From: a virus
Strand: one strand, 5' to 3'
DNA length: 56,408 nt
Virus record (IMG/VR): IMGVR_UViG_3300032156_000011
Span: 1-56,408 of that record
A program made the translations under genes and the position numbers. The stretch's first letter is position 1; each line of letters starts with the position of its first letter. The notes under the pieces were generated by a model. It saw only the letters and a program-made list of their open reading frames with translations, made no database searches and was not told where the DNA came from. Below are positions 6,432 to 14,915 of this stretch, piece after piece.

Positions 6432-6787
6432 TCGTCTTGCGCTTTTACCCCTCCCCGCGCTCCTCAGTCGTCTTGGACATGGGGCGGGGGCGGGAAAAGG
6501 AGGTTATATTCCCAACGCTGCAACGGGACTGGGTGTGCGCGGTGCCAGATTGTCACAGCCCGCTGGCCGTTCTCAGAGACCCGGACGGCGTGACCCGCGC
6601 ACACTGTACGAAAGACGCCAACCACCCGGCAGACTTTGTACCGCTGGCTTGGGTGGAGGCGCAAGAGGCCGCGCAGGAAGAGGCGATTGAGGGCCTTCCC
6701 GAAGACTTGCGCAGGCTGGTGAGGGGAGAGGGCAGAAAGTGCGCCCCCAACTTCTCAATATTCAGTTTGGAAAAGGAGCAACTATGA
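6428..6787 (+). CDS. Putative zinc-binding protein
   Basis: A 119-aa protein with CAVPDCHSPL (about residues 37-42) and a later CTKDANH; together these could bind zinc, although only three clear Cys/His ligands are spaced as in a ribbon. Coupled by ATGA to the preceding gene. The C-terminus overlaps the ribosome site and first codon of the next gene. Confidence 0.5.
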   Translation: MIVLRFYPSPRSSVVLDMGRGREKEVIFPTLQRDWVCAVPDCHSPLAVLRDPDGVTRAHCTKDANHPADFVPLAWVEAQEAAQEEAIEGLPEDLRRLVRGEGRKCAPNFSIFSLEKEQL

Positions 6788-8085
6788 GTGACAGAGGAAC
6801 ATTGAAGGGGGTGCGCCCGCGAACCGGCCTACCCCCGTTGGGGACAATCCGGCTCGGTTTGCGCAAGCCGGGGGGAGGGGCGATGGCGACGGAGTACTTT
6901 GTGCTCCGTGACGCCCCGGACGTTGCTGACGCGCTCGGTACGAATACGCCGACAGAGATCGAGGTCGTGTTGCTCGGCAACGGGATTACCGAAAACGTGG
7001 TTTCGTTTTTCCAGGTGTTTGCCGGCGGTGTGGCCGGGAAGCGGGGGTTTCTCATTTGCCAGGGTGACGGCGGCGAGATGGAAACCCTGTACCCCCACAC
7101 CATTAAGGAAAAGGACGGCAAAACCGTCGTCGGCAATGGGGCAGGCGACCAGCGGGTCGCCAACGGTATCGCGCAGGTGGACTTCCGCCTTGTCTCAGGC
7201 GGGGAGACGATTCAGTTTCACCCTGGCGACCGGGTGACGTGCCCCGGAAAGAGCAACATGGGACGGTACTTGCACTGCGCTGCCTGTAGCATGCGAACCT
7301 ACCTGCACGTATACCCGGTGTGCGTCGCCAAGCCTGGCAAGCAGGAGATCGGCGTGTACAAAATCTCTACCGGGTCCTGGTACTCCTGGTCCCAAATCCT
7401 GGCGACTTTGGAGGTCGTCCATGCCAAAGCTGGCAGGGTTTCTGGTATTCGCTACATCATGCGCATTGTCCAGCGCGACCGCCCATACCCCGGAGAGGAC
7501 AAGAAGCGGCACATGACGACAAAGCCCGCTTTTGAGTTGATTCCCCTGGGCATGGACTTTGATCGCCTGCTACAACTGGAGCGTGATGCCGTCTTGCGCG
7601 CCCTGCCTGCCCCGGATGATGACGACACGTTTGACGCCGACCTGGTGGTAGAGGATGAAGAGATCCCGGGTGATGGTGATGCGGAGGGGGTAAAGACGAC
7701 CCCCACCCCCACCCCGCTGGCTTCTCAGCGCCCCTACCTTCCCACGACCATCCTCCAGCAGATGCGCCAGCAGTCCGGCGACTGGGTGCAGGGCGTGCTG
7801 GCGGACTGGTCGGACGCGCGCAAGGGGAACACGGAGCAACGCATACCGCCGCCGCCGGAAGAACTCCAGGCGGTATTCGACTTCCTGGGAGACGACATGG
7901 TGGTCGTCGCGGGCTACCTTTTCGACACCACCCCCGACGGCATGAGCGCCGGGGAGGTCGGTGCGTTGCTCATTTTGATCGAGCAAGAGGAATTGGCGCG
8001 GGCAGAAGTGGCGCAGATCGTTGCGCTGGCGGCGGCTGAGTTGTCCGCGCAGAGTGAGGCCGGCAGAGAGCCGGGGGAGGGGTAG
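6784..8085 (+). CDS. Recombination-directionality-factor-like DNA-binding protein
   Basis: A 433-aa protein. The N-terminal pattern LGTIRLG..K...G...PT.YFVL (residues 18-45), and the layout with a Cys cluster CAACSMRTYLHVYPVC (about 160-175), resemble the gp3/RDF-like family of actinobacterial and related phages, whose members bind DNA; some may act as single-strand-binding or accessory recombination proteins. An acidic, Thr/Pro-rich linker follows at about 280-325. The ATG at 6784 follows AAAAGGAGCAACT; the earlier GTG at 6739 overlaps the previous gene and is unlikely. No integrase is present, so an excision role is doubtful. Confidence 0.5.
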   Translation: MSDRGTLKGVRPRTGLPPLGTIRLGLRKPGGGAMATEYFVLRDAPDVADALGTNTPTEIEVVLLGNGITENVVSFFQVFAGGVAGKRGFLICQGDGGEMETLYPHTIKEKDGKTVVGNGAGDQRVANGIAQVDFRLVSGGETIQFHPGDRVTCPGKSNMGRYLHCAACSMRTYLHVYPVCVAKPGKQEIGVYKISTGSWYSWSQILATLEVVHAKAGRVSGIRYIMRIVQRDRPYPGEDKKRHMTTKPAFELIPLGMDFDRLLQLERDAVLRALPAPDDDDTFDADLVVEDEEIPGDGDAEGVKTTPTPTPLASQRPYLPTTILQQMRQQSGDWVQGVLADWSDARKGNTEQRIPPPPEELQAVFDFLGDDMVVVAGYLFDTTPDGMSAGEVGALLILIEQEELARAEVAQIVALAAAELSAQSEAGREPGEG

Positions 8086-8086
8086 G

Positions 8087-8419
8087 ATGGCAAGGCGTAA
8101 AATGAGGTCATTCGCGGACGCTATGGAGGAGCGGCAGCAGGTCCCGGTCTGGTTGTCAATCGCGCTGTACGACCGAGTGCGGCAGATGGCGGCGGACAAG
8201 GGTGCGACCATCGTTTCACAGTTCCGATGGGCCTTGCTCATGGCTGTCGAGGCCCACGAGGCTGGAAAGGTGCTGGTTATCGCGGACGCGGTGCCTGCCC
8301 CAAGCCCCCACGTCTTTGAAGGTGAGTCGAGAGAAGCCCTCAGCGACGGGGATTGGGCGAAGTTGTTGGACCTGGTAGAGCACAGACAACGCCAACTGCA
8401 AGAGGGGGGTGGGCGGTGA
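8087..8419 (+). CDS. Hypothetical basic protein, possibly DNA-binding
   Basis: A 110-aa protein with a basic N-terminus (MARRKMRSF) and helices reminiscent of ribbon-helix-helix proteins (VPVWLSIALYDRVRQMAADKG). The ATG at 8087 follows GGGAGGGGTAGG directly at the upstream stop. Regulatory role possible but unproven. Confidence 0.5.
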   Translation: MARRKMRSFADAMEERQQVPVWLSIALYDRVRQMAADKGATIVSQFRWALLMAVEAHEAGKVLVIADAVPAPSPHVFEGESREALSDGDWAKLLDLVEHRQRQLQEGGGR

Positions 8420-8640
8420 GTGACCCGCCCATCCTCATACCCGGCCCGCTTCCGGCGATGGGAGAGCAAGTCACCTTCATGACGGCGGAGGGCAAGGAGT
8501 TGACCGGCGAGGTCTACCGGGGCGGCCCGCTGTCGGGGTACGCGGGGGTGCTGGTCGGCGAGGTACGAGAACTGGCGGGAGGGGTGAAGGAATACACGAA
8601 AGCAAAAGAGTACATTTTAAGGGAGGCAAAGAGGAAATGA
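8416..8640 (+). CDS. Hypothetical small beta-rich protein
   Basis: A 74-aa protein using GTG at 8416, which overlaps the preceding TGA (GTGA). Sequence (GEQVTFMTAEGKELTGEVY) suggests a small beta-barrel such as an SH3-like fold. Function unknown. Confidence 0.5.
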   Translation: MSDPPILIPGPLPAMGEQVTFMTAEGKELTGEVYRGGPLSGYAGVLVGEVRELAGGVKEYTKAKEYILREAKRK

Positions 8641-9257
8641 ACGAGCAAGATTTGAAAGACGCCAAGAAGGATTTCCTGGACAAGATCGCTGAGGAAATAT
8701 CCGAGGTCCATTCTATTCAGAGAGGAGAAGAGAACGCATGCGCCTACGCGATGTACGAATCCGCGCACGCTACGTTGCGGCTGGCCCAGGCGACCTTGCT
8801 GGCCGCCGAACCGCAAGTGTGCGTAGGCGGGGAGTGGTCGCCGCCGATTGTCGGGGTGCGCGAGGTTGCCCCCGACAACGGGTGCGCGGCGCGGGTGCGG
8901 GAGTTGCTTGGCGTCCTGGACAATAGGACAGCGAGCAGTGGCATGACGACGGGGGACTTGAAAAACTTTGCCGAGCTAAAGCGCCTCGTTTTAGACATGC
9001 TCGGCAACCCCCTCTACTGGGCCGTCGAGATCGAGACGGCAGGGCGGGCCGCCGAGATCGCCGAAGTGCTGCGCGACTGGGCGCACGTTATTGCCCGCAA
9101 TGAGCATGACAAAGGATTGGCTACAGCGGCGTCCCGCAACCCACAGGTACGCAAGCAGGCGAAAGAACGCATCAGCGAGGCCGAGTTGTACGCCGATTTT
9201 CTCGACCGCATCGTTTCCTACTTCCAGAAAAAGGTCGGCGAGGAGCAGCCCGAGTGA
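8637..9257 (+). CDS. Hypothetical helical protein
   Basis: A 206-aa protein, largely alpha-helical and acidic, coupled by ATGA to its neighbour. No recognised motif. The length and regular helices (AAEIAEVLRDWAHVIARNEH) would fit a nucleic-acid or partner-binding accessory protein, but nothing decides this. Confidence 0.6.
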   Translation: MNEQDLKDAKKDFLDKIAEEISEVHSIQRGEENACAYAMYESAHATLRLAQATLLAAEPQVCVGGEWSPPIVGVREVAPDNGCAARVRELLGVLDNRTASSGMTTGDLKNFAELKRLVLDMLGNPLYWAVEIETAGRAAEIAEVLRDWAHVIARNEHDKGLATAASRNPQVRKQAKERISEAELYADFLDRIVSYFQKKVGEEQPE

Positions 9258-9496
9258 TCCGCCAGCCCCGCCCCGGCCAGCGCGTGCGCCTTCACTACGC
9301 CGTAGCCCGCCAGCACTTCTTTGCACGCTGGCAGGACTGTACCGGCGTGGTCGAGTTCGTGGCGGGGTTTTCGTCGGCGAAAGTTGACGGGCGGCGGGTG
9401 CGGACACCGCGAAACGTCCAAGTCCTGCTTGACGACGGCAGGCGCACGGTATGCCCGCGAGGGAACCTGTACGCGGTAGGCGAGCGGGCGACTTGA
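9254..9496 (+). CDS. Hypothetical basic protein
   Basis: An 80-aa basic protein with GTG start overlapping the previous stop (GTGA). Beta-rich pattern with many Arg residues suggests nucleic-acid binding. Its last codons overlap the -35 box of the promoter at 9493-9520. Confidence 0.5.
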   Translation: MIRQPRPGQRVRLHYAVARQHFFARWQDCTGVVEFVAGFSSAKVDGRRVRTPRNVQVLLDDGRRTVCPRGNLYAVGERAT

Positions 9497-9520
9497 CAGA
9501 ATCCGGGAAACCTGTATAAT
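9493..9520 (+). promoter_or_regulatory. Rightward sigma-70 promoter
   Basis: TTGACA (9493-9498), a 16-bp spacer and TATAAT (9515-9520). It sits at the very end of the gene 9254-9496 and starts a transcript about 215 bases upstream of the next gene, within which the hairpin leader 9527-9740 is found. Confidence 0.85.
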
Positions 9521-9526
9521 ATGAGT

Positions 9527-9740
9527 AGGCGCGGCGGAGTGGCGACCGCCTGAAGGAAGCGCCGAAACCTAGAGCAAGAGCGATACCATGAAAAAGTCAA
9601 AAGTTTGCAATCTCAGTCAAACAGCCCTACTTGTGGACGCTGCCTCGATCCTCTCTAGGAGGGTTCGGGGTCGCTCCCGGCCCTGTCGCTCAGGGTCGAG
9701 TCACGTCCGCAAGTAGGGCTGTTTGCTTTGAAAGGAGTAA
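9527..9740 (+). ncRNA. Structured leader or small RNA with long hairpin
   Basis: The 245-bp gap before 9742 is highly structured. AAACAGCCCTACTTG (9619-9633) pairs perfectly with CAAGTAGGGCTGTTT (9710-9724); the stem extends six more pairs (one G-U) and then CTCGATCCT with AGGGTCGAG. Upstream, GGCGC/GCGCC encloses GGCGG/CCGCC (about 9530-9570). The hairpin is followed by GCTTTG and the AAAGGAG of the next gene, so it could be a cis attenuator, a processed small RNA, or both. A 42-codon frame (9588-9717) runs through it but has a poor ribosome site. Confidence 0.65.
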
Positions 9741-9741
9741 A

Positions 9742-10023
9742 ATGACAATCCAACAGTGGGTAGAAAAGTATCTGGAAGACAACGGCGTTTTTTTCGATGG
9801 TGACCGCGCCGGTATCATGGGTGTGTTGAAAGCGCCCGGATATTTCCCAGACATGGATACCAGATGGGGAGCACGGTTTGAGGGTTACCCCAAGCAACTG
9901 TATGCAGTCTTGTTGCTGTATGTCAGAGATGCTGCGGTGTCCTGGATAGATGCAAACAAGCCGCAAGCATTCTATCGCGCATGTTTTGACGGCAGCTTGA
10001 CCGCGCAGGAAGTGACGCCATGA
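9742..10023 (+). CDS. Hypothetical protein
   Basis: A 93-aa soluble protein; ATG at 9742 after AAAGGAGTAAA. First gene behind the 9493 promoter and its hairpin leader. Aromatic-rich, no recognised domain (TIQQWVEKYLEDNGVFF). Expression is likely controlled by the leader. Confidence 0.6.
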   Translation: MTIQQWVEKYLEDNGVFFDGDRAGIMGVLKAPGYFPDMDTRWGARFEGYPKQLYAVLLLYVRDAAVSWIDANKPQAFYRACFDGSLTAQEVTP

Positions 10024-10435
10024 AAGCACTCGACCTGGTAGAGGCACGCCGCGCAGAGTTGGCCGCACAAGAGGCCGCCGAAAAGGAGCGCAGGCAGCAG
10101 GTAGAGGCCGAGCGGGGGCGCCTCGTCCGGGATGTCTACCAGCCGCAGGTCGTCGCGCTGCTGGTTGGACTTGGCCTGGACGCTGAAGAGATCGCGGCGG
10201 GGGTGTCCCTCACACCCCAGACGTGGTTCAAGGGCACCACACCTTACAGCAATGTGTACCCCTTGCTGTCAATTCCGGGATTCAAACGGATCGGCGTGTC
10301 GCTGCTTTTCCGAATCGGCAGCGGCTTAGAGATGGCCGAGAAAAGTCACCCGTTTTTCATAGCTGAAGCGGACTGGACCGCGAAAAGTTTCGACACCATC
10401 GCCGACGCTCTGTGTTTCGCGCAGGAGGTGAAGCC

Positions 10436-10439
<4 letters not shown>
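10020..10439 (+). CDS. Hypothetical protein with N-terminal coiled coil
   Basis: A 139-aa protein: residues 1-40 form a charged heptad helix (AAQEAAEKERRQQVEAERGR), the rest is globular. ATGA overlap with the previous gene and GTGA overlap with the next. No family recognised. Confidence 0.55.
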
Positions 10440-10950
<511 letters not shown>

Positions 10951-10954
<4 letters not shown>

Positions 10955-11385
10955 CCACCCCCACCACCCCCACCCCCACGACCTGGGGTGACGCGCTTCC
11001 CTGGGCGATTGAGCAACTTGACGCCAAGACCGCGCTGCCAGTGATGGCAAGCCTGTACGTCTCCCCCGCTGAACAACGACTGCTAGACCTGCGCCAACTC
11101 TTGAACTTCACGGAGGGGGCGTTCGGCGATGTCAATGCCGACTTTTACGAGTTGCGCGTTAGTATAGAGAGGATGGCGGGATTTCTGACGGGTGGATACA
11201 CAACGGCGGCGGCTGTCAGCGCATTGCGCGAGAGAATCCGCTTCCAAGTCGCAGACCGCGTGCGCCAGTACGTCGAGAGCGCCGCGTTGCTCGACGGCCT
11301 GCTGGCCGACCACGACTTGGCCGACTTGATTCAGGCCGACGACCTGGCTGGTTTCCAAGCGGCGGTTGCGGAGGTGTTGAAGTGA
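10951..11385 (+). CDS. Hypothetical helical protein
   Basis: A 144-aa protein with a short Thr/Pro N-terminus and then regular amphipathic helices to the end. ATGA and GTGA overlaps tie it to both neighbours. No recognised domain. Confidence 0.55.
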
Positions 11386-11888
11386 CCGCGATGACTTGGG
11401 CGCAGGCGTTCAAGGAAGTACGGGAGCACGTCCTGGGGATCCCGGGACATGCAACGTGTTATCCGCTAGTTGACCTGTTGGCCGCGATTGATATACTGGA
11501 GCGCGAGATTGCCGACAGACAAAAGCGCGGCATACCGCTCCTCTCATTCGAGATGATGGCAGGAACTATCATGCGCCGTAGTAAACGCACTGGTGAGGAA
11601 CGGGGTAAGGTTTACGGTAGGGTGGGTATGGAAGTTGAGTTCGGAGACCCCGCCAGATTCGTTAAAAAATTGTGCGAGTGGGCAGACGACCAGGCGCAAC
11701 CGACGCCGACAAGTAAGCGTGATCGGTACGCTCTCGGCAGGATCGCAGCGGATCGGCTGGCTGAGTACAATGAGGCGCAGGACGCACAACCGACGCCGAC
11801 CTGCCTGCCGACCGGGGGGCGCGAGTGGGACCCGGACGAGCAGGGCGGTGAGCTGTTCGCGTGCAAACCGGGGAGGGTGATCGAATGA
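11382..11888 (+). CDS. Hypothetical protein
   Basis: A 168-aa protein with GTG start in a GTGA overlap. Two QPTPT linkers (about residues 106 and 136) flank a short basic helix (SKRDRYALGRIAADRLAEY). Modular look; no recognised domain. Confidence 0.5.
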   Translation: MTAMTWAQAFKEVREHVLGIPGHATCYPLVDLLAAIDILEREIADRQKRGIPLLSFEMMAGTIMRRSKRTGEERGKVYGRVGMEVEFGDPARFVKKLCEWADDQAQPTPTSKRDRYALGRIAADRLAEYNEAQDAQPTPTCLPTGGREWDPDEQGGELFACKPGRVIE

Positions 11889-12286
11889 GCGATAGACTGG
11901 TTAAAATGTACGACGCGCTGGAAAGTGACCGGGACACAGTGCTGGCAGAGCGCGACGCCCTAGCCGCCCAACTCGCTGAGGAGCGGGGGCGGGCGCGGCT
12001 TGTCGAGAAGATTCTGCGCGCATTGTTGGAGGAGTTACACCGCCTGGACGCTGAAGGACGTGGCGGGTGGACGAACACGGCGAGGGACAATGCACAAATT
12101 GATCTGAGCGCCGTGCGGGAACACCACGGCTTGTACCGCTGCCCGGACGCGGATTCGTGCGTAAGTAAGGATTGCTGGGCATGGAGGAAACACGAGTGGG
12201 AGACAGCGTGTGGCGTTACCAGTGTTGATCGAAAGTGCCTGAAGGTAAACAAGCCATGCGTCCGGGTCCAGGACGGCGAGGAATGA
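11885..12286 (+). CDS. Hypothetical protein with coiled coil and Cys-rich tail
   Basis: A 133-aa protein. Residues about 8-55 form a coiled coil (DRDTVLAERDALAAQLAEER), and the C-terminal 45 residues contain six Cys (YRCPDADSCVSKDCW and later), probably a zinc site. ATG at 11885 is coupled by ATGA. Function unknown. Confidence 0.55.
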   Translation: MSDRLVKMYDALESDRDTVLAERDALAAQLAEERGRARLVEKILRALLEELHRLDAEGRGGWTNTARDNAQIDLSAVREHHGLYRCPDADSCVSKDCWAWRKHEWETACGVTSVDRKCLKVNKPCVRVQDGEE

Positions 12287-12449
12287 CGACGGGCGTACAG
12301 CGCGCGGGTGCAACTCCCGCGGCCCGTTTAGCCGCAAATCTCAGAAGCGGCGAGGTCGGGCGTCCGACCTGCAACTGCTGGCTGGCTACGCTCACGACGG
12401 CGCGGACGCCCGCGCCGCCGTACTTGACACCCTGGGCAACTTGTGGTAG
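12283..12449 (+). pseudogene. Small coding sequence apparently split by a frameshift
   Basis: An ATG coupled to the previous stop opens MTTGVQRAGATPAARLAANL, but a protein-like C-terminus (DLQLLAGYAHDGADARAAVL, then DTLGNLW-stop at 12447-12449) lies in another frame. The frames meet near 12352-12370, a palindrome (GGTCGGGCGTCCGACC). Either the sequence lost a base or the gene is recoded or decayed. It overlaps the promoter at 12424. Confidence 0.35.
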
Positions 12450-12452
12450 AAT
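12424..12452 (+). promoter_or_regulatory. Rightward sigma-70 promoter
   Basis: TTGACA (12424-12429), a 17-bp spacer and TAGAAT (12447-12452). The transcript would begin about 155 bases before the next ATG (12614), again with a hairpin leader as at 9493. It drives the replication genes. Confidence 0.8.
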
Positions 12453-12458
12453 GAGCGT

Positions 12459-12612
12459 GTCGGGGGAGAAATCCCCGGCTGGCCGTCGCGGGCCAAAAGA
12501 TACACGGCAAGGCGCTTTTTCCCTGCGCCGGTAGCCGTAACTGAGTGTGTCCAGTAACCGCGACCGGCAACCGACGTAGGGAAAAGGCGCTTTTGCGTCA
12601 AAGGAGCAAAAC
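12459..12612 (+). ncRNA. Structured leader RNA ahead of replication genes
   Basis: GCGCTTTTTCCCT (12512-12524) pairs with AGGGAAAAGGCGC (12578-12590) with one G-U, and adjacent A/G and T's extend it to about 16 pairs. Inside, GCCGG/CCGGC can nest. Upstream, GGGGGAGAAATCCCC forms a separate hairpin. TTTT follows the right arm, as in a terminator, and AAAGGAG follows a few bases later. The plan (promoter, long hairpin, ribosome site) matches that of 9493-9742. With the split gene it accounts for the whole 12287-12613 gap. Confidence 0.6.
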
Positions 12613-12613
12613 G

Positions 12614-12934
12614 ATGGACACATTGATTGACAAAGACGGATTCATTGCACTAAAACTTCCCCCTTCCCGGAATTGGGAGGAACCTTTTTGGAATGTGGAG
12701 GGGATTTTACCGGAAGGACTAGCCCTTCTTGCGGGTCGGCCAAAAGTTGGCAAGACCTGGCTGGCCTTGCAGATTGCAACGGCGGTTGCAGCGGGCGGGC
12801 TGGTTCTTGACCGGAAGGCAAATCAAGGGCGCGTGCTATACCTTTACTTGGAAGGCAGCGAAAGGCAAGCGCAAGGACGGCTTGCAGCGCAAAGGATGGG
12901 GGGCGGCCCTATACCTGAAGGAGATCAATGGTAA
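12614..12934 (+). CDS. Truncated RecA/AAA_25-like ATPase fragment
   Basis: A 106-aa protein with a Walker A motif, LLAGRPKVGKTWLALQIA (about residues 38-55), preceded by a typical lead-in strand. It resembles the N-terminus of AAA_25/RepA-like DNA-replication ATPases, but the family is normally over 300 aa and the Walker B and arginine-finger regions are missing. It ends at 12934, overlapping the next ATG. It may be a decayed ATPase that still binds nucleotide or nothing at all. Confidence 0.6.
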   Translation: MDTLIDKDGFIALKLPPSRNWEEPFWNVEGILPEGLALLAGRPKVGKTWLALQIATAVAAGGLVLDRKANQGRVLYLYLEGSERQAQGRLAAQRMGGGPIPEGDQW

Positions 12935-13926
12935 AGACAGTCACAGTTTTTGCGGCGCAATCAATAGCCGACGGGGAGCAGCGCGGGGCGACCATCATCA
13001 TAGGAGAGCCGTTCCCCGACGCCAGTACAGCCTGCTACGATGGCCCATTACAACACATGATAGATGCGCAGGCTATCGCGGACGCGCTGTGGGAAAACCT
13101 TCCTGGGGGGACACTCGACCGGCTGGTAGTGGCCCTTATGCAGCGAAAGTTGAGCCTTTACGTGAAGGCTTACCCGGACATGTTCCCTGAAACGGCAGCG
13201 CCACAGGTTGCGCCAGCCGAGCACAAACTGTTGGTTTGTGAGGCCGCGAGCCTTTGCTTGTGGATAAAGGACGGCGGTCGGCCTTGCGGACACGACACCC
13301 CCCATCACCGTACGGAACGTTGTTCGTGGATATGCTCTTATCATGACGGTGTGGGGGATTGCACCCCCTACACCCCGCCAGCCGCCCCCGCTGCGCCCCC
13401 GCCCCCCGCTTCCATTATTTCAGAAAGCAGCGTTGTCGGAGCCTTGTTTGACTTGGTACGGCTATCAAAAGTCGTCTTGTCCGGTCAGGACGTGAAGCCG
13501 GAATTTACGCAGGCTGTCACGCACGCTGACCACGTTCTCGACTTGGTTGGCGACGCACTCAGAGAGGGGGCGATACTTTACCCCGCAACAATTCCCGCTG
13601 CGCCCCCGTCGAGCGAGGTTGCGGCGGCGTTGCGCAATTTGGCGCATGCTGTCAATGCTTATGCCCCGCCTGGTACTGATGTAGCCATCATGGGAGCAAC
13701 GAGAGACGCAATCGCACTGCTAGGCCGCCTCGACGCAGGTGAGACGCCCGAGCCAGACTACCCCGCGCCCCGGTCGGTTGAGGATGCGGCGAGGATGGCG
13801 GAAGCGTTGCGGGATTGGTTCGAGGAAAAAGGGATGGGTAATACTGCCCGCAAAGCAAACGAGCTAGTTGCTCTGACAGAACTGACTCGGACGGAGACGA
13901 TGGCAAAGCAGGAGGCCGCCAAGTGA
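12928..13926 (+). CDS. Hypothetical protein, multi-segment
   Basis: A 332-aa protein after AAGGAGATCA. It has an N-terminal alpha/beta segment, a Cys/His cluster (CGHDTPHHRTERCSW, about 118-136) that may bind zinc, a Pro/Ala linker (about 148-165) and a helical C-terminal part. No family recognised. Directly upstream of the initiator gene, so a replication role is possible from context only. Confidence 0.55.
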   Translation: MVKTVTVFAAQSIADGEQRGATIIIGEPFPDASTACYDGPLQHMIDAQAIADALWENLPGGTLDRLVVALMQRKLSLYVKAYPDMFPETAAPQVAPAEHKLLVCEAASLCLWIKDGGRPCGHDTPHHRTERCSWICSYHDGVGDCTPYTPPAAPAAPPPPASIISESSVVGALFDLVRLSKVVLSGQDVKPEFTQAVTHADHVLDLVGDALREGAILYPATIPAAPPSSEVAAALRNLAHAVNAYAPPGTDVAIMGATRDAIALLGRLDAGETPEPDYPAPRSVEDAARMAEALRDWFEEKGMGNTARKANELVALTELTRTETMAKQEAAK

Positions 13927-14915
13927 CCGCCGAATTGCCGCCGTTCACCCCCTCATTCGATTGGGTGCGGGATGGGTTGGGGGACACGTCCGCCAGGGTC
14001 TACGGCGCAGTGTTCCGGTTCTGCCAAATGCGCGAGGGTGTTTGCCGGGCAGGACTTGACGAGATCGCCCGGCGCGCAGGCGTATGCAGAAGGACGGCCA
14101 AGACCCACCTGGACTTGCTGGTAGACCTGAAGTGCATTGCCGACCAGACCCCCAATCTACGAAACCACCCCCACCGATACACGGTAGCGGGGTGTAAGAG
14201 ATTCACAGTGCAAGAGTTGCACAGTGCAAGGGCTGCATTGCTACAGTGCAAGAGTTGCACCCCCACAGTGCAACAGTTGCCTACTGACAGTGCAACAGTT
14301 GCACTAGAGGATACATACAACCAAGAGACGAGAGAAGAGACCGCGCCCCCCTCCCCTGCCGCCATTGACGATTTTCCATCTGACGAGACGCTGGCCGCGC
14401 TTCTACGGGATACCGAGGAACTTGAAAAGCGCAGACGTGACGCTGAGACCGTCAAGCGGTTCAAGGCAGATTTTCCCCCAGGCACAGTTGGCGACGGTCG
14501 GGGGATGCGTAAGGGAGACCGAACGCCATATCAAGAAGACCTGGAAAACCCCCTCGTTGCCGCCGTTTTCGATGCGCTGGACGGCTTGGACGACGTTCCA
14601 GGGGGGCTTATCACGCATACCGATGATGAACGGCGGGTGTGTTCCGAGAAGATAGTCAGGCGGTTCAGAGCGGTTACGCCTGAGCAGATAACCTGGGGCG
14701 TCCGGTTGTGGGGCGTCACCAACTGGCGCGAGGGGGCAACGACGCTGTACAGTAAGGGCGTTCCTGCTGAGATCGCGAAATCAATAGCCGCAATCGTCGC
14801 GGCTACAGGCAGGGGTGAGGACCCGGAGCAGGTCGTGCAGGCCGCGCAGGAGAGGGCGCGGGGTAAGGCCGGCCCCGCTGAGATACCACTTGCCGACCAA
14901 ATGAGGATGGTATGA
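13923..14915 (+). CDS. Phage replication initiator (lambda O-like organisation)
   Basis: A 330-aa protein. Residues about 20-85 form a winged helix (ARVYGAVFRFCQ...LDEIARRAGVCRRTAKTHLDLL) of the kind found in phage replisome organisers; a flexible centre follows, and the C-terminal part (about 190-330) is helical. The central coding DNA holds five iterons (14205-14303), as the lambda O gene carries its own origin. The next gene, overlapping by ATGA, is a DnaB-type helicase. Together this makes an initiator that loads the helicase the best reading; sequence similarity to O itself is not claimed. Confidence 0.75.
   Translation: MTAELPPFTPSFDWVRDGLGDTSARVYGAVFRFCQMREGVCRAGLDEIARRAGVCRRTAKTHLDLLVDLKCIADQTPNLRNHPHRYTVAGCKRFTVQELHSARAALLQCKSCTPTVQQLPTDSATVALEDTYNQETREETAPPSPAAIDDFPSDETLAALLRDTEELEKRRRDAETVKRFKADFPPGTVGDGRGMRKGDRTPYQEDLENPLVAAVFDALDGLDDVPGGLITHTDDERRVCSEKIVRRFRAVTPEQITWGVRLWGVTNWREGATTLYSKGVPAEIAKSIAAIVAATGRGEDPEQVVQAAQERARGKAGPAEIPLADQMRMV
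14205..14303 (+). repeat. Five iterons, probable replication origin
   Basis: Copies of ACAGTGCAAgAGTTGCA start at 14205, 14221, 14243, 14265 and 14287. The last four are spaced exactly 22 bp, two helical turns. Each is itself a near palindrome, GTGCAA..TTGCAC. They lie inside the initiator gene and are followed by a locally A-rich stretch (about 14304-14340). Arrays of this type are bound by the initiator to open the origin; that step is inferred here from family knowledge. Confidence 0.8.

Noticed and set aside
6784-8085. Excisionase/integration module
   Set aside because: Only the RDF-like protein is present; no integrase or attachment site was found, so a temperate life style is not supported.
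7570-8469. 299-codon minus-strand frame
   Set aside because: Antisense to three coupled plus-strand genes with good starts; low-complexity Arg/Ser composition typical of a shadow.
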